64,000 nt of DNA from Elusimicrobiota bacterium (lineage in GTDB: Bacteria > Elusimicrobiota > Elusimicrobia > UBA1565): NCBI GenBank assembly GCA_041660925.1, contig JBAZVI010000002.1, positions 248,001 through 312,000 on the forward strand, given 5' to 3'. Under the pieces are notes generated by a model. That model ran no database searches. It was not told the DNA's origin and worked only from the letters and a program-made list of their open reading frames with translations. The stretch's first letter is position 1. Each line of letters opens with the position of its first letter. Position numbers and translations under genes: made by a program. Below are positions 41,827-51,001 of the stretch, piece after piece.

Positions 41827-43374
41827 ATGAGCCATCGAATACTGGTGCTGCGGCTGTCCTCCCTGGGCGACGTCGTCCTCACCGCCCCTGTATACCGGAA
41901 TCTGAAGGCCCATTGGCCCGAATGCCGCATCTCGGTGATGGTGAAGCCCCCCTTCGCCGCCGCGCTCGCGCGCAACCCCTTCGTCGACGAGGTCCTTCCC
42001 TACCGCGGGCATGCCCAGGCCCTCGCCCTGGTCCGCGCGAAGGGCTTCACGCATCTCCTCGACCTGCACGTCAATTCCCGCACCTTCTGGCTGCGCCGGC
42101 TGGCCGGGATCCCGAACGTGGCCGTCTACCGCAAGGACGCCCTGGCCCGCCGACTCTTCGTCTACCTCGGGCTCCCTTCCCCCTCGCTCGAGCGCCATAC
42201 CCTCGACCGCTACCTCGAGGCCCTCTCGGCCTGGGGCGTCCCCATCCGCAGCCGCGAGCTCTCGCTGGGCGACTACGGGAGCGCCGGAGCGCAGGCCCCC
42301 TCGGAGGGCAAGCGGGTCCTGCTGGCCCAGACCTCGTTCCTCGGGGACGCTCTCCTCACGGTGCCCCTCGCGCGGCGCATCAAGGAGACCCTGCCCGGCT
42401 GCCGGCTGACGGTGCTGACCCGCCCGCAGACCGCCGCCCTCTTCCGCCGCTCCCCCTTCGTCGACGAGGTCCTCGAGGACGACAAGCGCGGCCGCGAGCG
42501 CGGCCTCGCGGGCCTCTGGCGGCTCTCGCGGCGACTGCGCGGGGGCTACGACGTGGCGCTCTCCGCGCACCGCTCGCTGCGCACCGCGGTCCTTCTCTGG
42601 CTCGCGCGCGTCCCCCTGCGCATCGGCTTCTCGTCGAGCGCCGGGGCCTTCTTCTACCACCGCACCGTCTACTTCCCGTGGGGGATGCCCGACCTCGAGC
42701 GGAACCTCGCGCTTCTGCTCCCCCTGAAGCCCGATCTGCGCGGGGCCGAGGAGGATTCCCTCTACCTGAGCGCGGCCCGCGCGGCCGACGGCGCCGGCGA
42801 GGCGGTCTCGCGCCGCCTGGCCGAAGCCGGTGTCGCTCCCGGCGAGCGCCTGGCGGGGCTCCACCCGGGTTCCGCCTGGCCGACGAAGCGCTGGCCGGCC
42901 CGCCGCTTCGCCCGCCTCGCCGAGCGCCTGCGCCGGGAGCTCGGTCTGCGCGTCGTGCTCGTCGGCGGCCCCGAGGACACCGCGCTCTCCCGCTCCGTCG
43001 CCGCGGAGGCCGGCGAGGGCCTCCTCGACTGGACCGGCCGCACGACGCTCCCCGAGCTCATCGAGCTGGCCGGCCGCTTCTCCCTCTTCGTCACCAACGA
43101 CTCCGGACCCATGCACGTCGCCGCCGCGCGGGGAGTGCCCACGCTTGCGATCTTCGGGCCGACGACGCGCGAGCTGGGCTTCTTCCCGTACGGCCGCGGA
43201 CACCGGGTCGTCGAGAAGGACCTCGCCTGCCGGCCCTGCGGCCTGCACGGCTCCCGGAGCTGTCCTCAGGGGCACTTCCTCTGCATGCGCCTCATCACGA
43301 CCGACGAGGTCTTCGACGCGGCCCGCGCCATGTTGGCGGGGAGTCCCGGCAAAGTGGAGGTCCGCGTTCCGTGA
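41827..43374 (+). CDS. Heptosyltransferase (GT9) with duplicated N-terminal domain
   Basis: GT9 enzymes transfer heptose from ADP-heptose to the LPS inner core. The usual length is about 350 residues; this one is 515. Residues 1-155 form an N-terminal acceptor-side domain (ILVLRLSSLGDVVLTAP, NPFVDEVLPY). From about 164 a complete enzyme follows, starting with the same pattern (VLLAQTSFLGDALLTVP, SPFVDEVLED) and continuing to the donor site (LHPGSAWPTKRWP, FVTNDSGPMHVAAA, FGPTTRELGF). The first donor half is missing, so this looks like a fusion of a partial and a full WaaC/WaaF-like protein. It is first in its operon. Confidence 0.88.
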   Translation: MSHRILVLRLSSLGDVVLTAPVYRNLKAHWPECRISVMVKPPFAAALARNPFVDEVLPYRGHAQALALVRAKGFTHLLDLHVNSRTFWLRRLAGIPNVAVYRKDALARRLFVYLGLPSPSLERHTLDRYLEALSAWGVPIRSRELSLGDYGSAGAQAPSEGKRVLLAQTSFLGDALLTVPLARRIKETLPGCRLTVLTRPQTAALFRRSPFVDEVLEDDKRGRERGLAGLWRLSRRLRGGYDVALSAHRSLRTAVLLWLARVPLRIGFSSSAGAFFYHRTVYFPWGMPDLERNLALLLPLKPDLRGAEEDSLYLSAARAADGAGEAVSRRLAEAGVAPGERLAGLHPGSAWPTKRWPARRFARLAERLRRELGLRVVLVGGPEDTALSRSVAAEAGEGLLDWTGRTTLPELIELAGRFSLFVTNDSGPMHVAAARGVPTLAIFGPTTRELGFFPYGRGHRVVEKDLACRPCGLHGSRSCPQGHFLCMRLITTDEVFDAARAMLAGSPGKVEVRVP

Positions 43375-44411
43375 GGCTCCTCCACCTCGTCGACGAGCCC
43401 TACGACAGCGGCTTGACCGCCTACGCGCTCGCGGCGGCCGCGGGCCTCGCCCGGCGAGGGCACGACGGCTGTGTCGCCGGCCTCGCCGGCCGCCCGCCGC
43501 TGGAGGAGGCCGCTCGTCTGGGCCTGCGGACGCTCCCGCTGGGAAACCCCTGCTTCTCTCTTCCCCGCCTGCGCTCGCGGCTGAAGACGGAGGGCGTCGA
43601 CATCGTCCTCGCCCACACGGGCTCGGCGCACTCCCTGGCCGCCGCCGCGACGCTGGGCCTGAAGACGCGGATCGTCCGGGTCCGCGGCGACGCGCGGCCC
43701 GTGAAGCGCCACCCGGCGGCGCGCTGGCTCTGGCGGCGCACCGCCGGCTTCATCGCCGCCAACCGAGGCATCCTCGAGGACGCCCGCGGCCTCTGCGCCG
43801 GGCGGCCCGCGGCCGTCGTCTACCAGGGCATCGAGGACCCCGGCGCTCCTCCCCCTTTCCCGTCGGGGTCCCGGGTCGTCGGCATCCTCGGCCGCCTCGA
43901 CCCCGTCAAAGGGCATGCCGTCTTCCTGCGCGCCGCCGCGCGCCTGACGGAGGCGCTCCCGGAAGCCCGCTTCCTCGTCGCGGGCCGGGAGGAGAACGTG
44001 AAGGTCGCGGAGCTGCGCCGCCTCATCCGGGAGCTGGGCCTCGAGGAGCGGGTCTCGCTGCTCGGCCATGTCCCGGAGGTCCGCGAGTTCATGCGGCGCT
44101 GCAGCGTCGGCGTCGTCGCCTCCCTCGGCTCCGAGGCCGTCTCCCGCGCCGCGCTCGAGTGGCTCTCCTGCGGCCGGCCGGTGGCCGCCAGCGCCGTGGG
44201 CTGCCTCCCGGAGACCCTCGAGGGCTGCGCGGGCGGCGTCCTCGTCGCGCCGGGGGACCCGGACGCGCTCTGCGGGGCTCTGCGGAGCCTGCTCGAGGGC
44301 GGTGCGCTCGCGGCGGCCGGTTCGGCCGCGCGGCGCCGCTACGAGGAACGCTTCACGCTCGGACGCTTCCTCGACGGAACGGAAGCCCTTCTGAAGGAGG
44401 CGCTGCTTTGA
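43371..44411 (+). CDS. GT4-family glycosyltransferase
   Basis: A 346-residue GT-B enzyme: N-terminal VRLLHLVDEPYDSGLTAYA, then VVGILGRLDPVKGH at the start of the donor domain, LGHVPEVREFM, and GSEAVSRAALEWLSCGRPVAAS in place of the E-x7-E motif. It probably adds a sugar to the LPS outer core. GTG 43371 overlaps the heptosyltransferase stop. The next gene starts with TTG across its stop. Confidence 0.87.
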   Translation: MRLLHLVDEPYDSGLTAYALAAAAGLARRGHDGCVAGLAGRPPLEEAARLGLRTLPLGNPCFSLPRLRSRLKTEGVDIVLAHTGSAHSLAAAATLGLKTRIVRVRGDARPVKRHPAARWLWRRTAGFIAANRGILEDARGLCAGRPAAVVYQGIEDPGAPPPFPSGSRVVGILGRLDPVKGHAVFLRAAARLTEALPEARFLVAGREENVKVAELRRLIRELGLEERVSLLGHVPEVREFMRRCSVGVVASLGSEAVSRAALEWLSCGRPVAASAVGCLPETLEGCAGGVLVAPGDPDALCGALRSLLEGGALAAAGSAARRRYEERFTLGRFLDGTEALLKEALL

Positions 44412-45553
44412 ACTTCACCCTCTTCCACATCGACGGCGAACGGGGCTTCCGCGGCGGAGAGCGCCAGCTCCTCTACCTCGCCTGCCGCATGCGCGAGCTC
44501 GGGCACCGCAACGTGGTCGTCTGCCGGCGCGACGGAGCTCTCGACCGCGAGGCGGAGCGGCGCGGGCTCGAGCGGTTGCACCTGCCCTTCCTCTTCGAGT
44601 GGGACCCCGTCTCCGCGTGGCTCCTGCGCCGCCGCGCGCTCGCCGCGCCCTCCCCGCTCCTCCACGCGCACACCGCGCACGCCGCCTCCATCGCCTGGCT
44701 GGCCGCGCTCGGGACGCCGCTCCCACGGGTCGCGCACCGGCGCGTCGATTTCCGCATGAGCGACGGGCTCAGCCGCAGGATGAAGTACGACTCGGCCGGA
44801 GCCGTCGTCGCCGTCTCCGAGGGCGTGCGCGAGGTCCTCGTCGCCGACGGTCTGGACCCCGCGCGCGTGCGCGTCGTCCATGACTCCCTGCCGGTCGGCC
44901 CCGAGGAGGCCCGCGCGGCGCTGGCCGACGAACCCCTCGCCCCGCCGACCCCCGACGAGCGCGCCGCCCTGAGGGCGTCGCTCTCCGCCGAGTGGGGCGT
45001 ACCGACGGACGCGCTCTGGGTCGTCAACGCGGCGGCGCTGGTCCCGCACAAGGACCACGACACCCTCCTGCGCGCGGCGGCCATCGTCGTCAAGGAGCGC
45101 CCCGACGCGCGCTTCATCGTCCTCGGGGAAGGCCCGCTGCGCCGCGCCCTCGAGGCGCTTTCCTCCTCGCTGGGACTCGGCGCCTCCCTGCGCCTCGTCG
45201 GCTTCCGGCGCGACGCCGTGCGCTGTCTGAAGGCCTGCGACCTCTTCGTCCTCTCCTCCTGGGGCGAGGGGATGGGCTCGGTCCTGCTGGAGGCCATGGC
45301 CTGCGGCCTGCCGGTCGCCGCGACCTCCGCCGGCGGGATCCCCGAAGTCGTGCGCGACCGCGCGACCGGCCTTCTCGCGCCGCCGCGCAACCCGCGCCGC
45401 CTGGCGGAAGCCATCCTCGAGTCGTTCTCGGACGGGGAGGCGACCGCGCGCCGGGCCGAGGCGGCCCTGGCGTCCGTGCGGGACTTCTCGATCGCCGCGT
45501 CCTCCGAGCGCATGTCCGAGGTCTACCGCGAGGCCGCGGGGGCCCGCCCGTGA
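44408..45553 (+). CDS. GT4-family glycosyltransferase, TTG start
   Basis: A 381-residue GT-B enzyme starting FTLFHIDGERGFRGGERQLLY-like (LNFTLFHIDGERGF after TTG). It has a donor domain with AALVPHKDHDTLL, FIVLGEGPLRRALE, FVLSSWGEGMGSVLLEAMACG (E-x7-E) and AATSAGGIPEVV. It is a likely LPS-core glycosyltransferase. TTG 44408 is accepted because AAGGAGG lies 7 nt upstream, it overlaps the previous stop as TTGA, and no closer ATG/GTG preserves the conserved N-terminus. Confidence 0.87.
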   Translation: MNFTLFHIDGERGFRGGERQLLYLACRMRELGHRNVVVCRRDGALDREAERRGLERLHLPFLFEWDPVSAWLLRRRALAAPSPLLHAHTAHAASIAWLAALGTPLPRVAHRRVDFRMSDGLSRRMKYDSAGAVVAVSEGVREVLVADGLDPARVRVVHDSLPVGPEEARAALADEPLAPPTPDERAALRASLSAEWGVPTDALWVVNAAALVPHKDHDTLLRAAAIVVKERPDARFIVLGEGPLRRALEALSSSLGLGASLRLVGFRRDAVRCLKACDLFVLSSWGEGMGSVLLEAMACGLPVAATSAGGIPEVVRDRATGLLAPPRNPRRLAEAILESFSDGEATARRAEAALASVRDFSIAASSERMSEVYREAAGARP

Positions 45554-46302
45554 AGCGCCTCAGCGCGGTGCTCATCACGAAGGACGAGGCCCGCGACCTG
45601 CCGGCCTGCCTGGAGAGTCTCCGCGCGCTCGCGCCCGAGATCGTCGTCGTCGACGGCGGCTCCGCCGACGGGACCGTGGAGCTCGCGCGCCGCGCCGGGG
45701 CGAGGGTCGAGCATCGGGATTTCGACGCCTATGCCGCGCAGAAGCAGGCGGCCTTGGACCTGGCGACGGGGGACTGGGTCCTCTCCATCGACGCCGACGA
45801 ACGCCTCTCCCCCGAGCTCGCCGCGGAGGTCCGCGCCGTGCTCGAGGCGGACGGTCCGGCCGACGGCTACGAGCTCCCCTATGAGGTCCGCTTCCTGGGC
45901 CGCCGCCTGCGCTTCGGCGGGCTCGGGAGCGAGCGCCACCTGCGCCTCTTCCGGCGCGGACGGGGACGCTTCGTCGGGGGAGCCCTCCACGAGGGCATCG
46001 CGCTCGACGGGACGGCGCGGCGGCTGCGCGGCCGGGTGATCCACCTCCCCTACCGCGACGTCGACGAGTACCTCGACAAGCTCGCCCGCTACACCACTTT
46101 CGCGGCCCGCAAGCGCTTCGAGCGCGGCGTGCGCGCGACGCCGCTGCACCACCTCCTGCCCTTCTGGGAGCTCTTCGCCCGGCTCATCCTCCGCGGCGGG
46201 ATCCTCGACGGGAGAGCGGGCGTCGTCTGGGCCGGCCTCTCCGCTTTCCACACCTGGCTGAAATATGTGAAACTCCGCGAGATGCAGTCGGAGGAGCGAT
46301 GA
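45550..46302 (+). CDS. GT2 glycosyltransferase (WaaE/KdtX-like)
   Basis: A 250-residue family 2 enzyme with LSAVLITKDEARDLPACLESL, VVVDGGSADGTVELA, FDAYAAQKQAAL, SIDADERLSPEL (DxD) and LRLFRRGRGRFVGGALHE, the pattern of WaaE/KdtX beta-glycosyltransferases that add glucose to inner-core heptose. The C-terminus has an amphipathic, partly hydrophobic segment for membrane association. It overlaps both neighbours (GTGA before, ATGA after). Confidence 0.88.
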   Translation: MKRLSAVLITKDEARDLPACLESLRALAPEIVVVDGGSADGTVELARRAGARVEHRDFDAYAAQKQAALDLATGDWVLSIDADERLSPELAAEVRAVLEADGPADGYELPYEVRFLGRRLRFGGLGSERHLRLFRRGRGRFVGGALHEGIALDGTARRLRGRVIHLPYRDVDEYLDKLARYTTFAARKRFERGVRATPLHHLLPFWELFARLILRGGILDGRAGVVWAGLSAFHTWLKYVKLREMQSEER

Positions 46303-47114
46303 TCGAGACCGCCTTCCCCCTCGCCGCCGCCGCCGTCGCGACCGCCGCCTCGGTGCGCTGGAACTGGTGGCGCCCGCTGGCCAAGGGCCTTCCGGTGCTC
46401 ATGTACCACAAGATCGGCGACCCGCCCGCCGGCTCGCGTCTCGGCAAGCTCTGGGTCGGCGCCGAGGAGTTCCGCTGGCAGATGGAGTGGCTCAAGCGCC
46501 GCGGCTACACGACGCTCCTCTTCTCCCAGATGCACGACGTCCTCACCGGGAAGGCCCCGTCACCTGAGAAGCCGGCGCTCGTGACCTTCGACGACGGCTA
46601 CGCGAGCAACTACGAGATCGCCTACCCGATCCTGCGCGAGCTCGGGCTCAAGGGCAACATCTTCCTCGTCCACGACACCCTCGACCACCACAACGCCTGG
46701 CACGACCCGGCGAGCGAGCCCTGGGTGCGGATGATGCGCTGGGAGCACGTGCGCGAGATGCTCGACACCGGCGTCATGGATTTCGGCTCCCACACGATGG
46801 GACATCCGAACCTCCCGAAGATCCCGCTCGAGGAGGTCCGCTGGCAGCTGCGCGAGTCGAAGAAGCGTCTCGAGGAGCGCCTGGACCGGCCCTTCCACTT
46901 CTTCGCCTATCCCTACGGGGCGGGCGCGTACGTCCCGGAGGTCCGCCAGGCGGCGCTCGAGGCCGGCTACCTCTACGACTTCAGCGTGCGCCAGGGCGTC
47001 TCCCCGTGGCCCTGGAAGGCGGAGATGGGCCCCATCCCGCGCCTCTTCATCCGCGGCGACCGCGGGCGCTTCGACTTCCATTTGAGCGTCACGCGGGGGA
47101 AGGCCCACTTCTAG
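46299..47114 (+). CDS. Polysaccharide deacetylase (NodB domain)
   Basis: A 271-residue carbohydrate esterase 4 protein with one N-terminal hydrophobic stretch. The NodB motifs are VTFDDGYASNY (Asp-Asp, base and metal ligand), SHTMGHPNL (HxxxH metal ligands) and FAYPYGAGAY. Such enzymes remove N-acetyl groups from GlcNAc-containing glycans. Inside the LPS locus it may de-N-acetylate a core or O-chain sugar. ATG 46299 overlaps the GT2 stop. Confidence 0.88.
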   Translation: MIETAFPLAAAAVATAASVRWNWWRPLAKGLPVLMYHKIGDPPAGSRLGKLWVGAEEFRWQMEWLKRRGYTTLLFSQMHDVLTGKAPSPEKPALVTFDDGYASNYEIAYPILRELGLKGNIFLVHDTLDHHNAWHDPASEPWVRMMRWEHVREMLDTGVMDFGSHTMGHPNLPKIPLEEVRWQLRESKKRLEERLDRPFHFFAYPYGAGAYVPEVRQAALEAGYLYDFSVRQGVSPWPWKAEMGPIPRLFIRGDRGRFDFHLSVTRGKAHF

Positions 47115-48152
47115 ATGGAGCCCTCCCCGGCGCCCGGCCGCATCCTCGTCCTGATGCTCCGCCGCATCGGCGACGTGCTGCTGACGACGCCGGCCGTGCG
47201 CGCGCTGCGCCGCGCCTTTCCCGAAGCCCGCATCGACTTCGCCGTCGAGGCTCCGGCCGACCAGGTCCTGCGCGGCAACCCGGACCTGAGCGCGGTGCTC
47301 GTCTGCGAGCGCTCTCCGCTGGGCCTCCTGCGCGCCGCCGCCCGCGTCCGTGCGGCACGCTACGACTGGACCGTGGACTTCATGGGCACGCCGCGTTCGG
47401 CGATGCTGAGCTTCGCGAGCGGAGCCGCCCTCCGGGCGGGACCCGCCCAGGTCTCCCACCGCTGGGCCTACAACCGGCGCCTGACGCAGTCCTCCGAGGC
47501 CTGCTACAGCGCGCTCGAGAAGGTCCGCGTGCTCCGCCAGCTCGGGCTCTCGCCCGACGAGACGGACCTCCTGCCGCGCCTGAGTCCCCCGCCCGCCTCC
47601 CGCCTCTGGGCGCAGGAGCTCCTCCGGAGCCTCTTCCCCGGCGCGGGCCCGGTCGTCGCCCTCGTGCCCGGCTCGCGCAAGCCGACGCGGCGCTGGCCCG
47701 CGCGGCACTACGCGGAGCTCGGACGCCTCCTGCGCGAGCGCTGCGGCGCCCGCGTCCTCGTCTGCTGGGGCCCGGGCGAGCGGGACCTCGCCGAGGAGGT
47801 CGCCGCGGGGATCGGCCCCGACGCCGCGCTTCATCCGCCGGTCTCCGACCTGCTCGACCTCGCGGCCATCCTTTCGCTCTGCCGGGCCGTCGTCACGAAC
47901 TGCAGCGGCCCGCGGCACATCGCGACCGCCTGCGGGACCCCGACGCTGACGGTGCACGCCTCGAGCGACCCCGCCTGCTGGAATCCGCCGGACCGCTCCC
48001 GCTTCCCGGTCGTGCGGCGCTCGGAGCTCGGCTGCATCGGCTGCCGGCTCAACGACTGCCCGAAGGCCCTCGAGTGCCTCGAGGCCCTGGCGCCCGCGCG
48101 GGTCTTCGAGGCGGCCGAGAAACTGATGTCCCTGGAGGCGAAATGCGGCTGA
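47115..48152 (+). CDS. Heptosyltransferase (GT9)
   Basis: A 345-residue GT9 protein of normal length: ILVLMLRRIGDVLLTTPAVRAL at the N-terminus, VDFMGTPRSAMLS, VALVPGSRKPTRRWPARHYAEL in the donor domain and VVTNCSGPRHIATACGTPTL in place of the usual DSGPMH. The change of Asp-Ser to Cys-Ser in that motif is notable. It is probably the second inner-core or a further heptosyltransferase. It starts directly after the deacetylase stop. Confidence 0.88.
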   Translation: MEPSPAPGRILVLMLRRIGDVLLTTPAVRALRRAFPEARIDFAVEAPADQVLRGNPDLSAVLVCERSPLGLLRAAARVRAARYDWTVDFMGTPRSAMLSFASGAALRAGPAQVSHRWAYNRRLTQSSEACYSALEKVRVLRQLGLSPDETDLLPRLSPPPASRLWAQELLRSLFPGAGPVVALVPGSRKPTRRWPARHYAELGRLLRERCGARVLVCWGPGERDLAEEVAAGIGPDAALHPPVSDLLDLAAILSLCRAVVTNCSGPRHIATACGTPTLTVHASSDPACWNPPDRSRFPVVRRSELGCIGCRLNDCPKALECLEALAPARVFEAAEKLMSLEAKCG

Positions 48153-49231
48153 ACCTCTGGCGCTCCCGTCTGCGCGAATCCTCCTCCGGCTGCGCCCTCC
48201 TCCTCGTCCTCTCCTGGCTCTACGAGGCGGCCGTGCGCCTGCGCTCTCTGGCCTACGCCGTCGGCCTCCTCCCCGTGCGCCGCCTCCCCGTGCGCACCGT
48301 CTGCATCGGGAACCTGACCGCGGGCGGGACCGGCAAGACCACCGCCGTGCTCTGCGCGGTCGACGCCTGCCGCGCGCGCCAGATGAAGGTGGCCGTCCTC
48401 AGCCGGGGCTACGGGCGGCGCCGGCGCTCCAACGAGGTCGTCGTCCTCCTCGACACGAACGCGGTCTCCTGGGAGGATACGGGAGACGAGCCCTGGATGA
48501 TGCACCGGATGCTCGAGGGCCTCGACGTCCCCGTCCTCATCTCCTCCGACCGCCTGAAGGCGGGACGCACCGCCGTGAAGTTCTACGCGCCGCAGCTCCT
48601 CCTCCTCGACGACGGGTTCCAGCACCTGCGCCTGCGCCGCGACGCGGACATCGTCCTCGTCAGCGCGCTCGACCCCTTCGGCGGCGGCGCCCTGCTGCCC
48701 CGCGGAGACCTGCGCGAGCCCCTCTCGGGGCTCAAGCGGGCCTCCCTCGCGCTCCTCACCCACGCCGACCGCGTCCCGGAGGAGCAGCTTGCGGAGATCG
48801 AGAAGACCCTGCGCCGCGCCCACCCGCGCCTGCGCATCGCGCGCGCCGCGCACCGCTCCGACTACCTGCTCGACCTCCGGCGAAACGAGCGCCATCGTCC
48901 CGCGCATCTCAAGGGGAAGCGGGTCGCCTGCTTCTCGGCCCTCGGCGACCCGCGCCCCTTCGAGGACGAACTGCGCTCGCTCGGGGCGCACCTCGAGCAG
49001 GTCTGGCGTTTCCCCGACCACCATCCGTTCACGGCCGACGAGCTCCGCTCCATCGAGAACGTGCGCGGAGGGATCCCCGTGATCACGACCCTCAAGGACT
49101 TCCCGCGCCTGCCGGTGCAGTGGCGCGAGCTCCTCTCCGGAGAGGTCCTCGCCCTGACGGTGCGCATGGAGATCCTCTCGGGGAAGGAGGACTGGGAACA
49201 CGCCCTCTTCGATGCCCGCCGATCCTCTTGA
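48143..49231 (+). CDS. lpxK: Tetraacyldisaccharide 4'-kinase
   Basis: LpxK phosphorylates the lipid A precursor at the 4' position. The 362-residue protein has a membrane-proximal N-terminus, VRTVCIGNLTAGGTGKTT with the P-loop at about 63, VAVLSRGYGRR, ISSDRLKAG, LLLDDGFQHLRLRRD, and FPDHHPFT near the C-terminus, all LpxK landmarks. It overlaps the heptosyltransferase by 10 nt with GGAGG 6 nt upstream of ATG 48143. Confidence 0.96.
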   Translation: MRLNLWRSRLRESSSGCALLLVLSWLYEAAVRLRSLAYAVGLLPVRRLPVRTVCIGNLTAGGTGKTTAVLCAVDACRARQMKVAVLSRGYGRRRRSNEVVVLLDTNAVSWEDTGDEPWMMHRMLEGLDVPVLISSDRLKAGRTAVKFYAPQLLLLDDGFQHLRLRRDADIVLVSALDPFGGGALLPRGDLREPLSGLKRASLALLTHADRVPEEQLAEIEKTLRRAHPRLRIARAAHRSDYLLDLRRNERHRPAHLKGKRVACFSALGDPRPFEDELRSLGAHLEQVWRFPDHHPFTADELRSIENVRGGIPVITTLKDFPRLPVQWRELLSGEVLALTVRMEILSGKEDWEHALFDARRSS

Positions 49232-50408
49232 AGTCGCGCTGTTCCTCTACGGCCTGGCCCTGCCGCTCTCCATGGCGGGGGCGAACATCGGCTGGGGCCT
49301 CGTGCTCGCGGCCCTGCTCTGGAAGGCCCGGGGCGGCTGGCGGCCCGCTCGCGCGGACCTCCGCGGCGCAATCGAGACCCCGCTCTGGCTCTTCGTGCTC
49401 GCCGCCGGGCTCTGCGCGCTCTTCGGCACGAGCCTCCTCGGGAGCCTCCACCCCCTCCGTCAGGACGCGCACAAGCTCTGGCTCTACTACCTTCTCGCCG
49501 CCGCCTTCGCCGCGGCCCGCCCCGCCCCCCTCCTCACGGGCCTCTCCCTGGGCTTCTGCGCCGCGGCCTCCTTCGGCATCGGGCAGTCCCTCGGAGGGCT
49601 CCTCATCGGCGACGGGGCCGCGCGCTCTCATGCGTTCGTGCACCCCGTCACCTTCGGGGAGCAGGCGGCCGTCGGTCTCATCGCGGGGCTCAGCGCGCTG
49701 GTCGCCCCCGCCCCCGAGACCGCGGGCGGACGCCCCCGGCGGATGCTCTGGGTCTGGACGGCGGCGCTGGGCCTCGCGCTCTTCCTGAGCAACACGCGCG
49801 GCGCGGCGCTCGGCGCGGCGGCGGGCATCGTCGCGCTCTTCCCGCACCTGCGCAGATACCGCCGCTGGAGCGTCGGCGCTCTGATCATCGCCGCGGCGGT
49901 CCTCGTCGTCATGGAGGGCGTCGCCTACTACAAGAGCCGTTCGCTCGTCGCCCAGCTCCTCGGACTGCAGACGGGCAGCACCGCGCAGATGGTCCGCGTG
50001 GACCTCTGGAAGGCCGCCGTCCGCATGGGGCTCGACCACCCCTGGACCGGGGTGGGACCGGGGCATTATCGCACCGTCTTCGGCTCCTATTTCCACGGGA
50101 TCCTCGACGGAGGCGTCCGCACCTGGGGGACGGCGCACAACCTCTACCTCCATCACCTGGCCGAGCGCGGGGTCGTCGGCCTCGGCGCGCTCTTCCTGCT
50201 GGTCGGCTCCCTCTGGTACCGCGCCCTCGAGCGCGTCCGCCGCCGGCCCGACGCCCTCAACCTCTGGGCCTACGGGACGGTCACGGCCTTCGTCGTGATG
50301 AACCTCACCGAGGTCGCCCTCCAGGTGGAGCTCATATGGATGCTCGTCTGGACGGTCTGGCTGCTCGCGGAAGCCGAGCATCGCCGGTCGGAGGCCGCAG
50401 GATCATGA
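49212..50408 (+). CDS. waaL: O-antigen ligase/polymerase family membrane protein
   Basis: A 398-residue polytopic protein with about 10 helices. The Wzy/WaaL-type signature is visible: LFLSNTRGAALGAAAG, and the periplasmic loop HPWTGVGPGHYRTVF followed by GTAHNLYLHHLAERGVVG with the conserved His. The family includes the ligase that joins O-antigen to lipid A-core and the O-chain polymerase; position inside the core locus favours the ligase. It overlaps lpxK by 20 nt and gmhB by ATGA. Confidence 0.82.
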   Translation: MPADPLEVALFLYGLALPLSMAGANIGWGLVLAALLWKARGGWRPARADLRGAIETPLWLFVLAAGLCALFGTSLLGSLHPLRQDAHKLWLYYLLAAAFAAARPAPLLTGLSLGFCAAASFGIGQSLGGLLIGDGAARSHAFVHPVTFGEQAAVGLIAGLSALVAPAPETAGGRPRRMLWVWTAALGLALFLSNTRGAALGAAAGIVALFPHLRRYRRWSVGALIIAAAVLVVMEGVAYYKSRSLVAQLLGLQTGSTAQMVRVDLWKAAVRMGLDHPWTGVGPGHYRTVFGSYFHGILDGGVRTWGTAHNLYLHHLAERGVVGLGALFLLVGSLWYRALERVRRRPDALNLWAYGTVTAFVVMNLTEVALQVELIWMLVWTVWLLAEAEHRRSEAAGS

Positions 50409-51001
50409 CCTCTTCGACTTCTCGTCGAGCTCCCTCACGGGGCTCGAAGAGCCCCGTGGTTTTCCTGGACCGCGACGGCACTCTCATCCACGACCGGCCC
50501 GGCTTCTACCTCCGCCATCCGGGGCAGGTCCGGCTCTATCCGCACACGGCGGAGGCCCTGCGACGGCTGCGGCGCGCCGGCTTCCGCCTGGTCATCGTCT
50601 CCAACCAGTCGGGCATCGGCCGCGGCTACCTCGATCATGAACGACTGCGCGTCATCCACCGCCGCCTGCTCGCGGAGCTGCGCCGACGGGGAGCGCGGGT
50701 CGACGGCTTCTACTTCTGCCCGCACGCTCCCTGGGAGAACTGCCGCTGCCGCAAGCCGCTGCCGACGCTCGCCCGCCGCGCGGTCCGCGAGCTGGGCCTG
50801 CGCCTGCGGGGTTCCTGGGTGGTCGGCGACAAGAAGGCCGACGCCGACCTCGCCCGCGCGCTGGGCGTGCGGGCGGTGCACCTGGGGACCGGCCACGGGC
50901 GTGCCCAGCGCGAGAAGTACGGCCGACGCCTGCGTGCCGACCACCGGGCGTCCACGCTCCTGAGCGCCGTCAACTGGATCCTCCGCGAGAGCGAAAAATG
51001 A
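50405..51001 (+). CDS. gmhB: D-glycero-D-manno-heptose 1,7-bisphosphate 7-phosphatase
   Basis: GmhB, a HAD phosphatase, removes the 7-phosphate in ADP-heptose synthesis. The 198-residue protein has VVFLDRDGTLIHD (nucleophile Asp), IVSNQSGIGRGYL, the zinc-loop pattern CPHAPWENCRCRKP and VVGDKKADADLA. HisB-type histidinol phosphatase is a related alternative, but the heptose context supports GmhB. ATG 50405 overlaps waaL (ATGA). Confidence 0.9.
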   Translation: MTSSTSRRAPSRGSKSPVVFLDRDGTLIHDRPGFYLRHPGQVRLYPHTAEALRRLRRAGFRLVIVSNQSGIGRGYLDHERLRVIHRRLLAELRRRGARVDGFYFCPHAPWENCRCRKPLPTLARRAVRELGLRLRGSWVVGDKKADADLARALGVRAVHLGTGHGRAQREKYGRRLRADHRASTLLSAVNWILRESEK

